Origin: Phalacrocorax aristotelis
Lineage: Eukaryota > Chordata > Aves > Suliformes > Phalacrocoracidae
Length of the DNA: 64,000 nt
Reading direction: 5' to 3'
Assembly: GCF_949628215.1 (NCBI RefSeq)
Contig: NW_027441255.1
Location: 20,001-84,000 of the forward strand
Shown here: piece by piece, positions 11,501-23,200 of the stretch
Layout of the letters: each line of letters opens with the position of its first letter
Position numbering within the stretch: position 1 is the stretch's first letter
The notes under the pieces: generated by a model
The model's database searches: none
What the model was told of the DNA's origin: nothing
The model's input: only the letters and a program-made list of their open reading frames with translations
Translations under genes and position numbers: made by a program

Positions 11501-14382
11501 AACGCAGCAGCTGCGGCAGGGGCTGCTGGCAGCTCGGGCAGCTTTCCAGGCAGCGCCAGTTGCCCACCAGCCTACCCAGGGGGTCTGGTGGAGAAGGGGG
11601 TAGCCAAGGGGCTGGCAAGGAGCCAGAGCTGTCTGTCCTCACCCTCTGCGCCCTGCTCTTCTCACGGCCATGGCGGTAAGCCCTGTCTGCCAGGACCTTG
11701 CCCTTGTGACCTGCACTGCCTGCTGAGAAGCTAGTGGGAGGCCAGTCTGCGCGGAGAGGGTTTTCACCCCTCTGGTAGGTCGCTCCTTTACAAAAAGGAG
11801 ATGGTGTGTCTCCAACAGGCAAGGAAAACCCTCGTCCTGCTGCCGTATGTCACGGAGCAGCTGCAGGGTGCTGACAGTGATGCCAGCGCCATCGCCCTGT
11901 CCCTGCTCAGCAACCTGCTCCGGCTGCTGGAGGGGAAGACGCTCAGCCTGACTGCCCTGGCGCTGGCTGAGAAGCTCCAGCCGCTCTTCAGCGACGTAAG
12001 GCTGGGGGAGAGACCCGTGCCCCTCTCAACAGGCACCTCCATTCATGCCTCCCGTGCTCTGCAGGGGGATGCTTTGCCCCGCAGCCCCCAGACCCCATCG
12101 CTGCCCTTGGCAGCTCTGTGCTGTGTCCCAAACCCCCACGGGGACCCACCCTGGCTCAGCCTCCCTGTCGTGGCAGAGACGAGGATTGCAGGACGTTGGC
12201 AGACGTGCTGAGCCCCACCGATGCACACCCTGCCCTGGCAGCATCCTCCAGCCCTCCGCAGGGTCTCCTTCTCCAACCCCCAGCCCCAGGGACCCTAGCC
12301 TCCCTGGGCAGACCTTCTCTATGCCACAGCTTGCTCCCTTTTGGAGCAGGGCTGCCTGCAGCTGTTTTGGGCCCCTTGCTTGCCATAGGCTTGAGACTGA
12401 GGTCCTCTTCCTCTCCTGCACCAGGAGTCGAGCACTGTGCGGGAGCTCTCCATCTGGCTCTTCCGAAACACAATGGGGGTTGTGGTGGATGCCAAAAAGA
12501 AGAAGATGAAGGAGGTGGTGTGGGGCAGCCTGCTGCCACTGCTCTTTCACCTGCACGACGAGGACAAGAATGTGGCCAAGGTGGTACTCCCAACCTGACC
12601 TGTTCTTTGGGCAGGGCGGTGCTGGACCCTTTAAAAGTGTGTCGCCATGAGGTCTAGCTCGCTGGGTCCCTAGCACCAGGCACAGCCCACCTCCCTGCCC
12701 GCTGCTGCCTTTCTCCTCCTGCTCCCCGGGTGGATGGGGAATTAGGTCCCTTTCCCACCCAGCTCCCTCCGCACAACCCCTGGCGTGAGTCCCTGCAGCC
12801 CCAGAGACGGCGCTGTGGCTCTGCAGCAGCCTGGGGTCACCAAGGCCAAAACACTAGAGCCTGACAGGCTTCCACCCAGAGAGGGTGGCTGCCCTTATAT
12901 TCCCCCAGGGTGCTGAACCCGGTGGCAGCATCAGTCCCCAGCTGGTGCGTCTTCCCTGCACGGGCAGGGCAGGCTCTGAGCCCTCCAAAGAGGGGGGACA
13001 CAGGGTCTTGTGTCCCTGGCGGTGGTGGTGGCATCTCTGCTACTCACCAGGCCTCCCAGGAAACCCTCAGCAGTGCTGGACAGTTCCTGAAGTGGCGGCA
13101 GCTGGCCCAGCTGGGCGAGACCGTGCAGGCATGGAGGATCAGCGAGTGCCTGGTACGCACAGCCCCAGCGCCCCCAGGTTGCGCCCTGGGTGAGCCCTGC
13201 CCCATGCCCAGCATGGGGGACGGGGAGGCCTGTGCCCCCATGGCGGTACGCACCCTCCTGGAGCAGGCTCTGCCCCAGGCTGTCCTCTCCCCCGGAGTCC
13301 CAAAGGGCACCCTGCCAGCAGGACGGCACCCCAGTGTCCCTGGGGAGCCCTCTGCTCCCTCCGAACCCCGATGCCACACGGCAGGGAGCTGGGAATGTCC
13401 TGCTGGGGGGAAGGAGGGTGGCCCTGGGCGAGGGGGGAGGGCCCGATTGGGGGGCAGCTCTGCGCCAACCGTGCACCCTTCTCCTCCCTCCAGCTGGCCA
13501 GGAACAGGAGCAGGGCCAAGGAATACCTGCGCCAGAGCCAGTCCTACCTGCGGAGCCCGCAGGAGCCCCTGCGGCGGGAAGCTGTCAGGTTCATTGGTGA
13601 GCCACGAGCCCCATGGTCCCTCCCTCCTTCTCCCAGGGTCCCTGTGGCCCAGCGCAGGACCTGTGGGCACTCCTTCTGCCCGTCCCACCCCTGGCTGTGC
13701 AGGCGGGGCTGGCAGGAGGCTCATCCATCCCCTCCCCGATGCTGCAGCCCAGGGTCAGCCCCCACCCCGGGGAGCTGTGCTGGCCAGGTGGGCTGGGTGG
13801 AGGGTTCTCCAATGGGCAGTGGGGTCCCCAACAGGCAGCAGGGTCCCCAACGGGCTGCATCCCCTCAGGGCTCATCGGACGGCAGGTGGATGGGCACGAG
13901 GAGTTGCAGTACATCAGAGAGGGTGAGTGAGGGCAGTGGGGAGGAGGAAGGACCCCGGCACGGAGCTCCCCCCTGGGAGAGGGGGGCTCTACTCCCAGCG
14001 TGTGCGTGTCTCCGGGGAGGGGGCTGTTTCTGGAGGGGCACATTCCTGACCGGCAGCACCCAGCTGAGCCTCCCGCCCCCCGGCTCCCTCCTGGCCCTGG
14101 AATCACAGGGCACAACGTGCCCTGCCTGGAGGGGACACAGGGCTGTCACCTCACCTCTGCTGCTTTGTCCCCGCAGTCCTTCAAGATGCAGGGAGAGACA
14201 CGAGTCTCCTGGTCTCCTCCCTGGCAACACAGGCGCTCCTCATCCTCAGCTTGAGGAAGGCTGAGTCGAGGTTTAACCTGCAACGGCTGAGCTTCCGGCT
14301 GCTGAGGGCATGGACGAGGTGGCACTCGGCCCCCAGCAAGGACTCTGCTCAGGCGGAGACAAAGCAGCAGCCCCAGCCCTAG
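5541..14382 (+). CDS. MROH-like gene copy A (maestro heat-like repeat protein), 22 coding exons, intact
   Basis: Coding exons: 5541-5664, 6030-6115, 6280-6402, 6745-6824, 7065-7182, 7317-7403, 7985-8089, 8363-8546, 8828-8919, 9183-9332, 9535-9689, 9816-9963, 10104-10282, 10371-10508, 10701-10815, 11067-11204, 11819-11995, 12425-12580, 13051-13152, 13494-13596, 13869-13922 and 14177-14382. All have GT-AG borders and keep one frame: 2,820 bases, 939 residues. The product is a string of helical HEAT-type repeats. Segments such as FLASIYTIC, KYHLQPSD, ALAEKLQPLF, ESSTVRELSIWLF and RAKEYLRQSQSYL match the multicopy avian proteins labelled MROH2B- or MROH7-like. The exact subfamily is not resolved, so no symbol is given. 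The molecular function of this family is poorly known. Unlike copies B and C, exon 10 keeps its donor (cag|gtgagt at 9332/9333). The start ATG follows an acceptor directly, so 5' UTR exons lie upstream. Confidence 0.85.
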
Positions 14383-15145
14383 GGTGCTCTGCAGCTTGGG
14401 GTATCTCCTCTTCCCAAAGTCTAACAGGAGAGAAGAGACCTCAGCCCCAGAGGAGCTGGCGTCCTCTGGAGAGCAGCAGGACAGCCGCTTTTTCCCGTGG
14501 TGCAGGGCATCACCTGCCCACACGCTTTGTCTTTGCCACGAAGCACCAGCTGCTGGGCTGGGCTGGGCTGCAAAACAGAGGGAAGGAGAAGCCGGAGCCG
14601 GAGCCGGAGCCAGAGCCGAGGATGAAGTTGAGGCTGAAGCCTTCCCTCCCAACCCCAGGGCCACGCCAGGGTGAATCACTTTTTCTGCCTCCCACCGTCT
14701 GAGGAGCCTGCGCTGCCTGGGGCCGACGTGGCCGAGTGCGGGAGCTACAAAGCCACCAACGCTCTGACTCTGGCAGCTTTGTCCCCTCCGTGTCCCCAGC
14801 AGGAAGGGCAGCTCTGCCTCCTGCCCATGCCACCCATCCCCACCGGCCCTGCGCCCGTTCCCACCCAGGGACGTTGGAAGTCCCAAGAGGAATGGTAAGA
14901 GGTCACTAAGCGAAACCAAGCCCTCTGGGGAGCCGTCGCCTTTGAGCAATCTCCAAAAGGGAGACCACCCGCCAGCAGTCAGCAGCCCTTCCAGGATGCT
15001 CTGGGTACGCGTGGTGACACTCTTTGGCTGCTTATCCTTGAGGAAGCGAGCCTGTTGCCTAACTTGGAGCAGCCGAAGGGTGCTCCCGCTGCCCTTCCAC
15101 GCCTCCCCAGGTGCCAGAGACAAGACACTAAAGGCGCAAAATAAA
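14383..15145 (+). other. MROH_A 3' UTR and native poly(A) signal
   Basis: No further exon is evident. The region holds a hexanucleotide tract of about five gccgga-type units (14591-14620). It also holds the 86-bp segment 14912-14997, which in units B and C flanks the minus-strand ERV, and an AATAAA at 15140-15145. Here the segment is single and uninterrupted, so unit A shows the site without the ERV. Confidence 0.6.
14591..14620 (+). repeat. Hexanucleotide microsatellite (gccgga)n in the MROH_A 3' region
   Basis: Five imperfect gccgga/gccaga/gccgag units. Unit B has six (29159-29194) and unit C has five (near 56634-56663), so the tract varies in length between copies. Confidence 0.75.
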
Positions 15146-15282
15146 GCTTCCGAACAAAAGCCGGTTTTAGCGCTTTAGAGCATCGCCGGGACAGGCCGTC
15201 CCACCACTACCCCCGGCGACAGCCAAGGCCGGGGTCCTTGGGAGCCCGCAAAGGCCGTGCTACGGGACCAGAAGCCAGGCAG

Positions 15283-15422
15283 CACCAGGGGGCGTGTCGT
15301 TGCGCCGAGAGGCCGGGGCCAGCAGCACCGGGGGCGGGGCAAGCCGCTGAGGGGGCGTGGCTGTCAGCACCAGGGGGCGGGCCGTGTCGCCGAGGGGGCA
15401 GGCCCAGCAGCACCGGGGGGCG
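15283..15422 (+). promoter_or_regulatory. Array of four CTCF-like motifs, about 43-bp period, upstream of RRP9_B
   Basis: The core caccagggggcg occurs at 15283-15294 and 15368-15379. Variants caccgggggcg and caccggggggcg occur at 15326-15336 and 15411-15422. Spacing is 43, 42 and 43 bp, so this is also a minisatellite with gccgag-type spacers between cores. The core closely resembles the known CTCF motif (CCASYAGRKGGC). It lies at the unit boundary, between the poly(A) signal of one MROH gene and the promoter of the next RRP9. Occupancy is inference. Confidence 0.55.
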
Positions 15423-15580
15423 CGGCGGAGTCGTCACTACTCGAGTGACAGCGCGGCCCGCCGATAGGAAGCGGGGGCGGGGCCGCAGGCGCGGCGGGAG
15501 GGGGACCTAGTCAGCTGCAGCCAATAGGCGCGGGGCGCGCCCCTGCAGCCGGCGGGGCGGGCAGCACGTGGAGCGGCAGC
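15423..15580 (+). promoter_or_regulatory. CpG-rich RRP9_B promoter with CCAAT box
   Basis: A dense CpG stretch directly upstream of the RRP9 start, with GC boxes (gggggcgggg near 15473) and ccaat at 15521-15525, 56 bp before the ATG. There is no TATA box. This fits a housekeeping gene of ribosome biogenesis. The transcription start is not determined. Confidence 0.55.
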
Positions 15581-18500
15581 ATGGCGGCGGCGGGCAGCTG
15601 TAGGGCCAAAGCCCCACGCGGGGTGGCGGGATGGCGGCGGCCGCGGGCGGCGGTGAGGGCCGGGCCGGGCGGGGCGGAGGGGGCTGCGGAGTGACTGTCC
15701 CTGCGAGGTCGCTCTGGTCGGTGTCCGTGTCCCGTCCCGTCCGATTCCGTCCCTGGGGTCACCCCGGTTCGTTCCTCAGGTCCTGGGCGCCGAGAGGAGG
15801 TCGCGGGCGGCGGCCGTCCGGCCCGTCGACGAGGAGGTGTCCAGCGACTCCGAGCCGGAGAGGTACAAGCCACGCCGCGGGGGGAAGCCGGTGCCGGTGC
15901 CGGTGCCGGTGCTCACGCCTGTCCCCGCAGCCCGTCGTTGGGACGGCGGCGGCGGCGGGAGGCGGCGGTAGAGGAGGAGGTGGAGGAGACGCCGCAGGAG
16001 AAGAAGCTGCGCCTGGCCAAGCTGTACCTGGAGGAGCTCCGCCAGCACGGTGAGTGCCGCCCGGTGCCGGTACCCCGGTGGGGCAGAGGGGCGTGCAGCC
16101 CTCGGTGCTGAGCCCGGCCCTCACGCCCCGCGTCCGCCACAGAGGAGGAGCGGGCGGCGGCAGAGGAGGAGGAGGAGACGCATCCGGCGGATCTCATCGG
16201 CGACCGGCTGAAGGAGGACGTGGTGAGCAGCGGGGCGGGCGCGTCCCCCCAGTCCCGGCAGCGGCGGCGGCGGCGGGCTCTGCCCTGCTCCCGCGGGGCC
16301 GGGGCCGCCTCCACTGAGCCTCCCGCTTCTTGCCCAGCTGGAGCAGAAGGGTCGGCTGCAGCGCCTGGTCGCCAAAGACGTAAGTGCCCAGCGCTGGGGG
16401 CGCCGGGGGGCTGCCAGGCTCTAAGTGCCGGCTTTGGGGGGCACTCGGGCACAGCCAGGGCCGGCACCCCGAGTTACGGTGCTGGCTCCGGGACCAGGGC
16501 CCTCCTTCTGCCCAGGGTGCCGGGGGCTGGTGCCCTGGAGGAGGGAGGGTGCTGTGCTTGGGTACTCCCATGCCGGGGGAAGGGACCGAGGGAGGCCCAG
16601 CTCACATCCCGCTCTCCCTGCAGGTGCAGCCTCCAGATCCAGCCAGCATTCGAGTGCTGCGGGGGCACCAGCTGCCCGTCACCTGCCTGGTCATCTCTCC
16701 AGATGACAGGTTCATCTTTTCGGCTTCCAAGGACGGCTCCCTCATCAAATGCAAGTGTTCCCTTGGGGCCGCGACTGGCTGTTCCCCCAGCCTGAACCCT
16801 GCAGGGAGGGACCCTGCAGCAGCAGGAGCGTGGGTGCCTGTGGAGGTGGCTGGGCCCCTGCCCCTTCCGGGGATGTGCACGTGCATCGTTTTGGGCTCTG
16901 TGGGAGGCTTGTTGGTGCTTTCCAATATGTTGGGAGGTTCCCAGGGCGTGATGGCGATGCCTTTCCCGTAGGGGAGGTGGAGAGCGGGAAGAGGCTGTGC
17001 GTGGTGCCTGGGGGGAAGAAGGGCACCGAGGAGCGGCACATGGGGCATGCATCCCACGTCCTCTGCATGGCCATCTCATCGGATGGCAAGTACCTGGTAC
17101 GGGAGAGGGGGCTGGTGCTGCCACGTGTGGCGGAGGGGTGCTGGTGGGGAGTGCATCTCCTCCTGGGGTCCTGCAGAGAGCGGTATCTCGTGCCCAGGTG
17201 TACTTTGCTGGCTTCAAGCAGCCCCTACCTCCGCTGGAGCCAAGAAGGCGTCCCTGGGACCCCCCAAAGCACATGGGGTGGGAGCATAGGCTGGGATGTG
17301 TGGTGGGTCCTCGTGGGGCAGGTCTTGGGTATCCCCTGTGTTCTGCCAGGCTACGGGAGACAGGAACAAGCTGATCATGGTCTGGGACACCGCCACCTGC
17401 AAGCGCCTGCACATCTTCACTGGGCACCGCGATGCCGTCTCGGTGAGTCGGGGGCATTGGCTGCGACGCCTGCAGGGCCAGGCAGCACTGTCCTCCCCGG
17501 TGCCCCTCACCACTCCCCCTATGTCCGGCTGTCCGTCCGCAGGGCCTGTCCTTCCGGAAGGGCACGCACCAGCTGTACAGTGCCTCCCATGACCGCTGCG
17601 TCAAGGTCTGGAACGTGGCGGAGAACGCAGACATGGAGACCCTGTAAGGGCCTGGGGAAACACACACCCCACTGAGCCTCCCTCACCTGGGGGAGGAAAT
17701 GTGGCGGGGGGCTGTGCCTGCCGCAGCTCTTTGCCACCTCCCCTCCAGGTTCGGGCACCAGGATGTCATCACGGGGCTGGACAGCCTGAGCCGTGAGTGC
17801 TGTGTGACGGCGGGGGGACGGGACGGCACCGTGCGTCTCTGGAAGATCCCCGAGGAGTCACAGCTCGTGTTTTATGGGCACCAGTAGGTCTGGGGCGGGA
17901 GAGGGGGCTGTGGGCAGGTGGGTCTGGCTGGGGCAGTGGTGTGAGGGTGCCAAGCACCACCAGAAGCCTGCTGGCATACTGGAGACACTGATGTCCCGGT
18001 GAGCCCTTGTCTCCTAAGCAGAATCCCAAAGCACGCTTGTAACTGATGGTAGTTGCCCCTTCTCTTTGTAGGGGCTCCATTGATTGTATCCAGCTCATCA
18101 ACGAGGAGCACATGGTGTCGGGTGCCGATGACGGGTGAGCACGGGGCCGCGACAGTGCCTGGGGTAGGTAGGCAAAGCCCCCTCCTGCAACCCCCTCATG
18201 CCTCCCCTCCCTGGTAGGTCTGTAGCCCTGTGGGGGCTGGCGAAGAAGAAGCCGCTGGCGCTGGCCCGGCAGGCGCACGGCATGCAGGACGCCCAGGGTG
18301 TGCAGCAGCCGTACTGGATCTCAGCGGTGGCTGCCCTGCGCAACAGTGACCTCCTGGCTACAGGTGTGGGGCCAGCTGCTTTGGAGCAAGGGTTTGGGGG
18401 TGCAGGGGGTCTGCCCTGCCCCTGCCCCTGCCCCAGGTTGGGGTGCATGGCAGTCTCCTCTCTCTACCCTAGGCTCCCACAGTGCTAATGTGAAGCTCTG

Positions 18501-18946
18501 GAAGTGCAGTGAGGGATTTCGGAAGCTGGAGCCCCTCTGGGCTATCCCGTTGGTATGGGTCAGGAGGTTGGGGATGCTGGAGCTGGGCTGGGGGTGTCTC
18601 TCGGCGGGTTCTCCCCTCCCTGGGCAGCAGGAGGAGGCTGCGTGAGCCTCTCACCCTGCCCTGTCCCCTCCAGGTGGGTTTTGTCAACAGCCTCGAGTTC
18701 TCGGCAGCCGGTGACTTCCTGGTGGCCGGCCTCGGGCAGGAGCACCGGTACCGTCCCCCTTCCCCAGCGCTGGCTGGGGGCACAGCCTCCACTGCCTCGA
18801 GGGCTCGGTGGAGGGTGACCCCCATCTCTCTCATCTGCAGGCTTGGCCGGTGGTGGAGAATCAAAGAAGCCAAAAACAGCATCTGCATCATCCCCCTGAA
18901 GCGGAGGGCTACAGCCCCCAGCTCCCATGTCCCTGACAGCTCCTAG
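15581..18946 (+). CDS. RRP9: RRP9 copy B (U3 snoRNP protein U3-55K), 15 exons, intact
   Basis: Exons: 15581-15652, 15780-15862, 15931-16049, 16143-16222, 16338-16379, 16624-16750, 16972-17096, 17350-17442, 17543-17643, 17749-17883, 18072-18134, 18218-18363, 18473-18552, 18674-18747 and 18841-18946. Together they give 481 residues, close to the length of mammalian RRP9. The product is the U3-specific WD40 protein of the nucleolar SSU processome, which binds U3 snoRNA with the box C/D core and is needed for 18S rRNA cleavages. Residues 1-130 form a charged N-terminus with the conserved EKKLRLAKLYLEEL and an acidic run. From about 140 the WD blades follow (VLRGHQL, FTGHRDAVS, FGHQDVITGL, FYGHQGSID). 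Intron 6 uses a GC donor (AAAT|gcaagt). Intron 10 carries the empty ERVL target ctcct at 18011-18015. Conserved PYWIS and EGFRKL are kept, unlike A and C, so this is the best functional candidate here. Confidence 0.95.
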
Positions 18947-19178
18947 CCCGCTGGCCCCGGAGCCGCTGCACCTGGGTCATGAAACCCTTGTCCCTGGTGC
19001 TGCGCCCCATGTCCTTCGTGCAACCACCCTCCTGGGGCCGGCAGCGCCGGAGCGGGGGATGGAGCGTGGCCCCCTGACCTGGCTGGCACCCATGTCATGC
19101 TGCGGCTCTGCCCTCTGTGTGGGTCTTCCCTCCTCCCTCAGCTTTGGCTAGACCCGAGCTCTGGAGGACTCTGTTTTA

Positions 19179-19184
19179 AATAAA
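19179..19184 (+). terminator. RRP9_B poly(A) signal AATAAA
   Basis: AATAAA lies 233 bp after the stop codon, followed by an A-rich tract that differs from copies A and C by a small insertion. Confidence 0.75.
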
Positions 19185-19199
19185 AAATAATAAAAAAAA

Positions 19200-20201
19200 A
19201 GAACAACACAAAACCCAAACCAAACCAAATCCACTTTATTCACCTAAATTACCATGTCTAATGCCCCACGGCTCCTGCCGCCCTGGCCTGCCCCCCTGCC
19301 TCCTCCTGCCCGTCCCCTGGCACCGACCTGTCTGCCCACCCACCTCGGCGCTGGCCCCGCCGGGCCCGGGGGCCCCACCTCGGCTCCTACGGCGCGGCGG
19401 GGCCCTGTGCCCCGGGGAGGGGAGCGAGGAGCCCCGTCCCACCCCGCCCCCCCCGCCCGGTGCCAGCAGGTGGAACCCTCCAGGCGCGTGGCAACCAGTA
19501 TGCGCGCGGCGGGGCCCTGTGCCCCGGGGAGGGGAGCGAGGAGCCCCGTCCCACCCCGGCCCCCCCCGCCCGGTGCCAGCTGGTGGAACCCTCCAGGCGC
19601 GTGGCAACTAGTAAGCGGGGAACGCGGCCGCCCCCCGCAGTTGTGCGTCCCTGCGGCTGAGCGCACGGGAGGGCGTCCGGCCCCTCCGAGTGCCCAGCAG
19701 CCTTCGAGCGAGGGGAGCCCCGCGGGCCTCGTCCCGGGCCTCGTGTGTGGAAGAGAAAAGAGTCTCAGCGTGCCCGAGGGGCTGGGGGCTGCAGCCCAGC
19801 TTAGCCCAGCTGCAGGTTGGGCGGCACCAGCCCCTGGGAGCAAGGGGACAGGGTACAGAGGGGTCCCTGCGACAAGGGGGGTGCCCTGCTACAGGTAAAC
19901 CCCAGCCCCGTAGCAGGAGGAGGAAGAGGGAGTCAGTCTCACACCCCCCCCGCCCGGGGCAAGGAGGGGTCCTGGGGAAGAGGGGAAGGGGGCACTCTGG
20001 GGGTGCCCCCCGGGGGAGTGCTATTGGGGCACTTTGTGACACCCTGGATCACCCAGTGCTGTCCCCCCCAGTGTCTGGGAGGACGGTGTTAGGACAGGGT
20101 GAGAGCAAAGAGCCCCCCAAGCATGGCCACCTCTGCCCCACTGCCCCTGGCAGGGCAGCTCTGTGGGGCACAGGGTCCCCCTCACCCCTTTCCTCCGCAG
20201 G
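19200..20201 (+). other. Intergenic CpG-rich region between RRP9_B and MROH_B
   Basis: Same content as 4541-5539: an inverted poly(A) signal at 19235-19240, the 112-bp tandem duplication from 19392 to about 19615, a likely 5' UTR exon ending at a gtaaac donor near 19895, and no convincing coding region. At 19547 it has g where units A and C have a, one of the markers that place the recombination breakpoint in unit C. Confidence 0.5.
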
Positions 20202-23200
20202 ATGGCAGGGAGACCCCCTAGCAGGCCCAGGCAGGCCTGGGGGGAGAAGGAGGGTGTAGCTGCCCTGGCTCCCCACTTCGGGCCAAAGCCAAGCGAGATG
20301 TGCAAGGTCCAGCCGCTGCAGGCGGGTGAGTGTGCAGGCGCTGCGGGCAGGGGGCTGCCTGCCCGTCCCTGCCCGGTCCCGCGCTCGCGTTGCCCAGCCA
20401 GGCTGGCATCGGGGCTCCCATGGCACAGTGGCCAGGGAGGATCCCTGTCACGGCACCCCGGGACAGGGATCCTCCCTGCCAGCCGGTGGTAGCCTGTCCC
20501 TCACCTGGGCACGCCAGACCCCCTCCCCATGCTGCCCTCCAGCATTGCGCCCTCGCCCCTGGGGCTCACAGGGGACACCTGTGTCCCAGCCTTGAGCCAG
20601 GACTGGTGACATCCCTGGGAGCTGGGCAGAGGGCTTGGCTTTTTGTCCCCTGCTCGCCCCCCAGCCCTGCCTGCCTTCTCTCGGCCAGATCCGTGCTGCT
20701 CCACCTTGGCTCTGCCCGGGCAGAACGAGGATAACCTGGACATCATCCGAGCCTTCCTCAGGAGCAGACCAAAGGTATCCAAGGCCAATTCTATGAGGCT
20801 GCGCCCATGTCTCCTGACCAGTCTTTCTGCCCCCATCCCACGCTCGCAAGGTGCTGGGGGCTGTGCTGCCCCCCTCCCCCCCAACCTGTCTCACCCCCCT
20901 GACGCTCTCTGGCCGCCTGTCCCCTCCCTGGCTGGCAGCAAGAGGAGGAGAAGCTGAAGTTTCTGGCCTCCATCTACACCATCTGTAGCACCAGCAGCGC
21001 GGGCTCCACAACATGGGACATGCTTTACTTCTGTTTGCTGGAGGTGGTGGAGGCCATCGAGGTGAGGCAGGGGCAGTGGGCAGTGGGCAGAGCCCTGGGG
21101 GCAGGAGAGGGCTCAGCCGGGCAGTGGGGTGCATGTGAGCACTGCTCTGGGTCTCCATCCCTGGAGATGCTTGAAAGCCAGCTGCGTGGCCTGGCTGGAG
21201 CTGGGGCTTGGACCCAATGACGTTTGCAGGTCTCTCGGCCAGCCTGTGGTTCTGTGATGGGCACAGCCCTTCCCACCATGGGGCTTGGGACCACTGGGTG
21301 GGGAGGGAGTGCTGGGATGGTGGCACCTGGGCTCTGCCAGCCCCGCAGGCTTTTGATGGGCAAGGGAGACTGCCCCATCCCGATCCATCCCACCCTGCTG
21401 TGCTGCACAGGTGCTGCTGCAAGAGGAGCCCACTGACCACCTGGGTACTGTGGTGTGGCGGCAAGCCATGCTGACCATCGCCTCCATGAGGTACTTGCCG
21501 CAGCCCCCAGCTTGGCCTCCCCACTGCTGGGCAGCCCTAACGGCACCTCTCCCAGGCAGGGGCCACCCCCAGTCCTGGGTCCAAGAGGGAGGCAGACAGC
21601 AGGGCAAGGGGTGCCATAGGCTTTTCCCTCCAAATGCAAGTGTCAGTGTCACGGGGATCAGCCCAGGTCTCCAACCCTGGGGTCTGTCTCCTCCTTGCTG
21701 TGTCTGAAGAGCACCTCTCTGTCCCCACAGCAAGGCAGGGCTGCTTCTGCAGGAGATGAGCAGTAGACTCCTCCATATCTGCTTCTGCAGCATCTTCCAC
21801 CTCCCTCCGCAGGACACCCAGGGCCCTGAGGCTTCTCTCTACTCCGAGGTATGCCACGGGGTGAGCCACGGGGAGCTCCCCCACCCCGAGGCCCCTTCCT
21901 GGGCACCGCAGGGTGCAGCCATGCCCACCCCCCACCCCACCCAGGCTTCTAGGGCTGCCCCAAGACTCTGTCCCCCTCACAGACCCTGGCCACGATGGAC
22001 AGCATGCTGCAGGTGCTGGTAAGCAGCGCCGGTGCCCTCGGCATCCTGGAGCTGCAGAACATCTTGCAGGTCTGGCCTTGGCACAGGGTCCCCACAAGCA
22101 TTGACCCATGGCTTGAGTGGTGCCCCGCCCCTCCCCAATCAGTGCCTGGTGCAAGGAGGGGGACAAAGATGTTCCTCCTTCCCTGCGCTGCCTCCCCACC
22201 AGCCCCCTGCCTCCTGGCTGCTGCCAGAGCTCCTTTTGCTCCTGCCCCAGCCCACCCCGCTCCTGCAGCCCTGCCTGCTGTTCGTCCTGCCCAACACTCC
22301 CTCACAGATGGATCTGCCTGTCTGGCAAGGGGAGCCCAGCCCTGGGACTTTCCCCCGGGCCACATCCTAGAGCCTCCACCACAGGTCCCCAGGGAGGTGG
22401 TCACCCCAAAGTCTTGGGTTCCTTGGGTGGGGGGTGGAGGGACCTTTTTTTGGGTGGGGAGCGAGTGAGTGGAAGGCAGCAGAGGCAGCGGCAGGAGTGG
22501 GATGCGGTGGCCTGCCTGGCTGCAGCAGGTTGCTTCGAGGGGCAAGAAGGGCACGTGCCCTGGGCCCAGGCCCTGCCCCGGCGCAAGCCTGGCCATGCCG
22601 TGCTGTGCCATGCCACCTCCCTGGCAGATCAGCAGCTTTTCTCCTCCCAGCTCCTGCTGCCCTTCACCGATTCCAAGCTGGCAGCAGTGCAGGAGAGGGC
22701 TGTGGCACGGATTGCCAGGCTGGCCAACTTCATCGCCACCGAACCCCTGCTGCAGGTACCGAGCTCCCAGTCTGGGCAGCCCCAGACCCCCATCGCTATG
22801 CTCCTGAACCTGGTCCCCTGCGGTGGGCTGCTGCCTGGCTGCTCTGGGAGCAGCTGGGGCTCACCTTGTGCCTAGGCTCACCTCGTACCCACACTGCCTC
22901 TCTTCCTCCAGGTCTGCCCCTGCTTCGCACAAGCTGTAGTCCTCAGGCATCAGTGCTCCAAGACACATCGGTTTGTGATGCTGGGGAGGCTGGTTGGGCA
23001 CCTCACCCTCTGCTGCACCTGTAAGGACAAGGCGACCCGCCGCGAAGCTGCAAAAGCTCTCCGTCACCTGCATGCCTTCATCCTGCAGCAGAGAAGTAAG
23101 AGCAGCTGTGATGGGCTGGGTGCCCCCAGGCACGGGCAGCCAGGGACCACCCTCCTTGGTGAGAGAAAGCCTGATCCAGCCTGCCTGCCTGCAGTCTAAA

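Noticed and set aside
14582-14640. Glu-Pro repeat open frame (gccgga tract) as coding sequence
   Set aside because: It lies after the MROH stop and varies by six-base units between copies. It is better read as a microsatellite in the 3' UTR.
15283-15422. CRISPR-like spaced repeat
   Set aside because: The repeats are imperfect, the spacers are themselves related, and the setting is a vertebrate promoter. It is a minisatellite, not a CRISPR array.
15581-19184. Intronic snoRNA genes within RRP9
   Set aside because: I looked for box C/D (RTGATGA...CTGA) and H/ACA pairs in the introns and saw no convincing pair. The introns are short and GC-rich.
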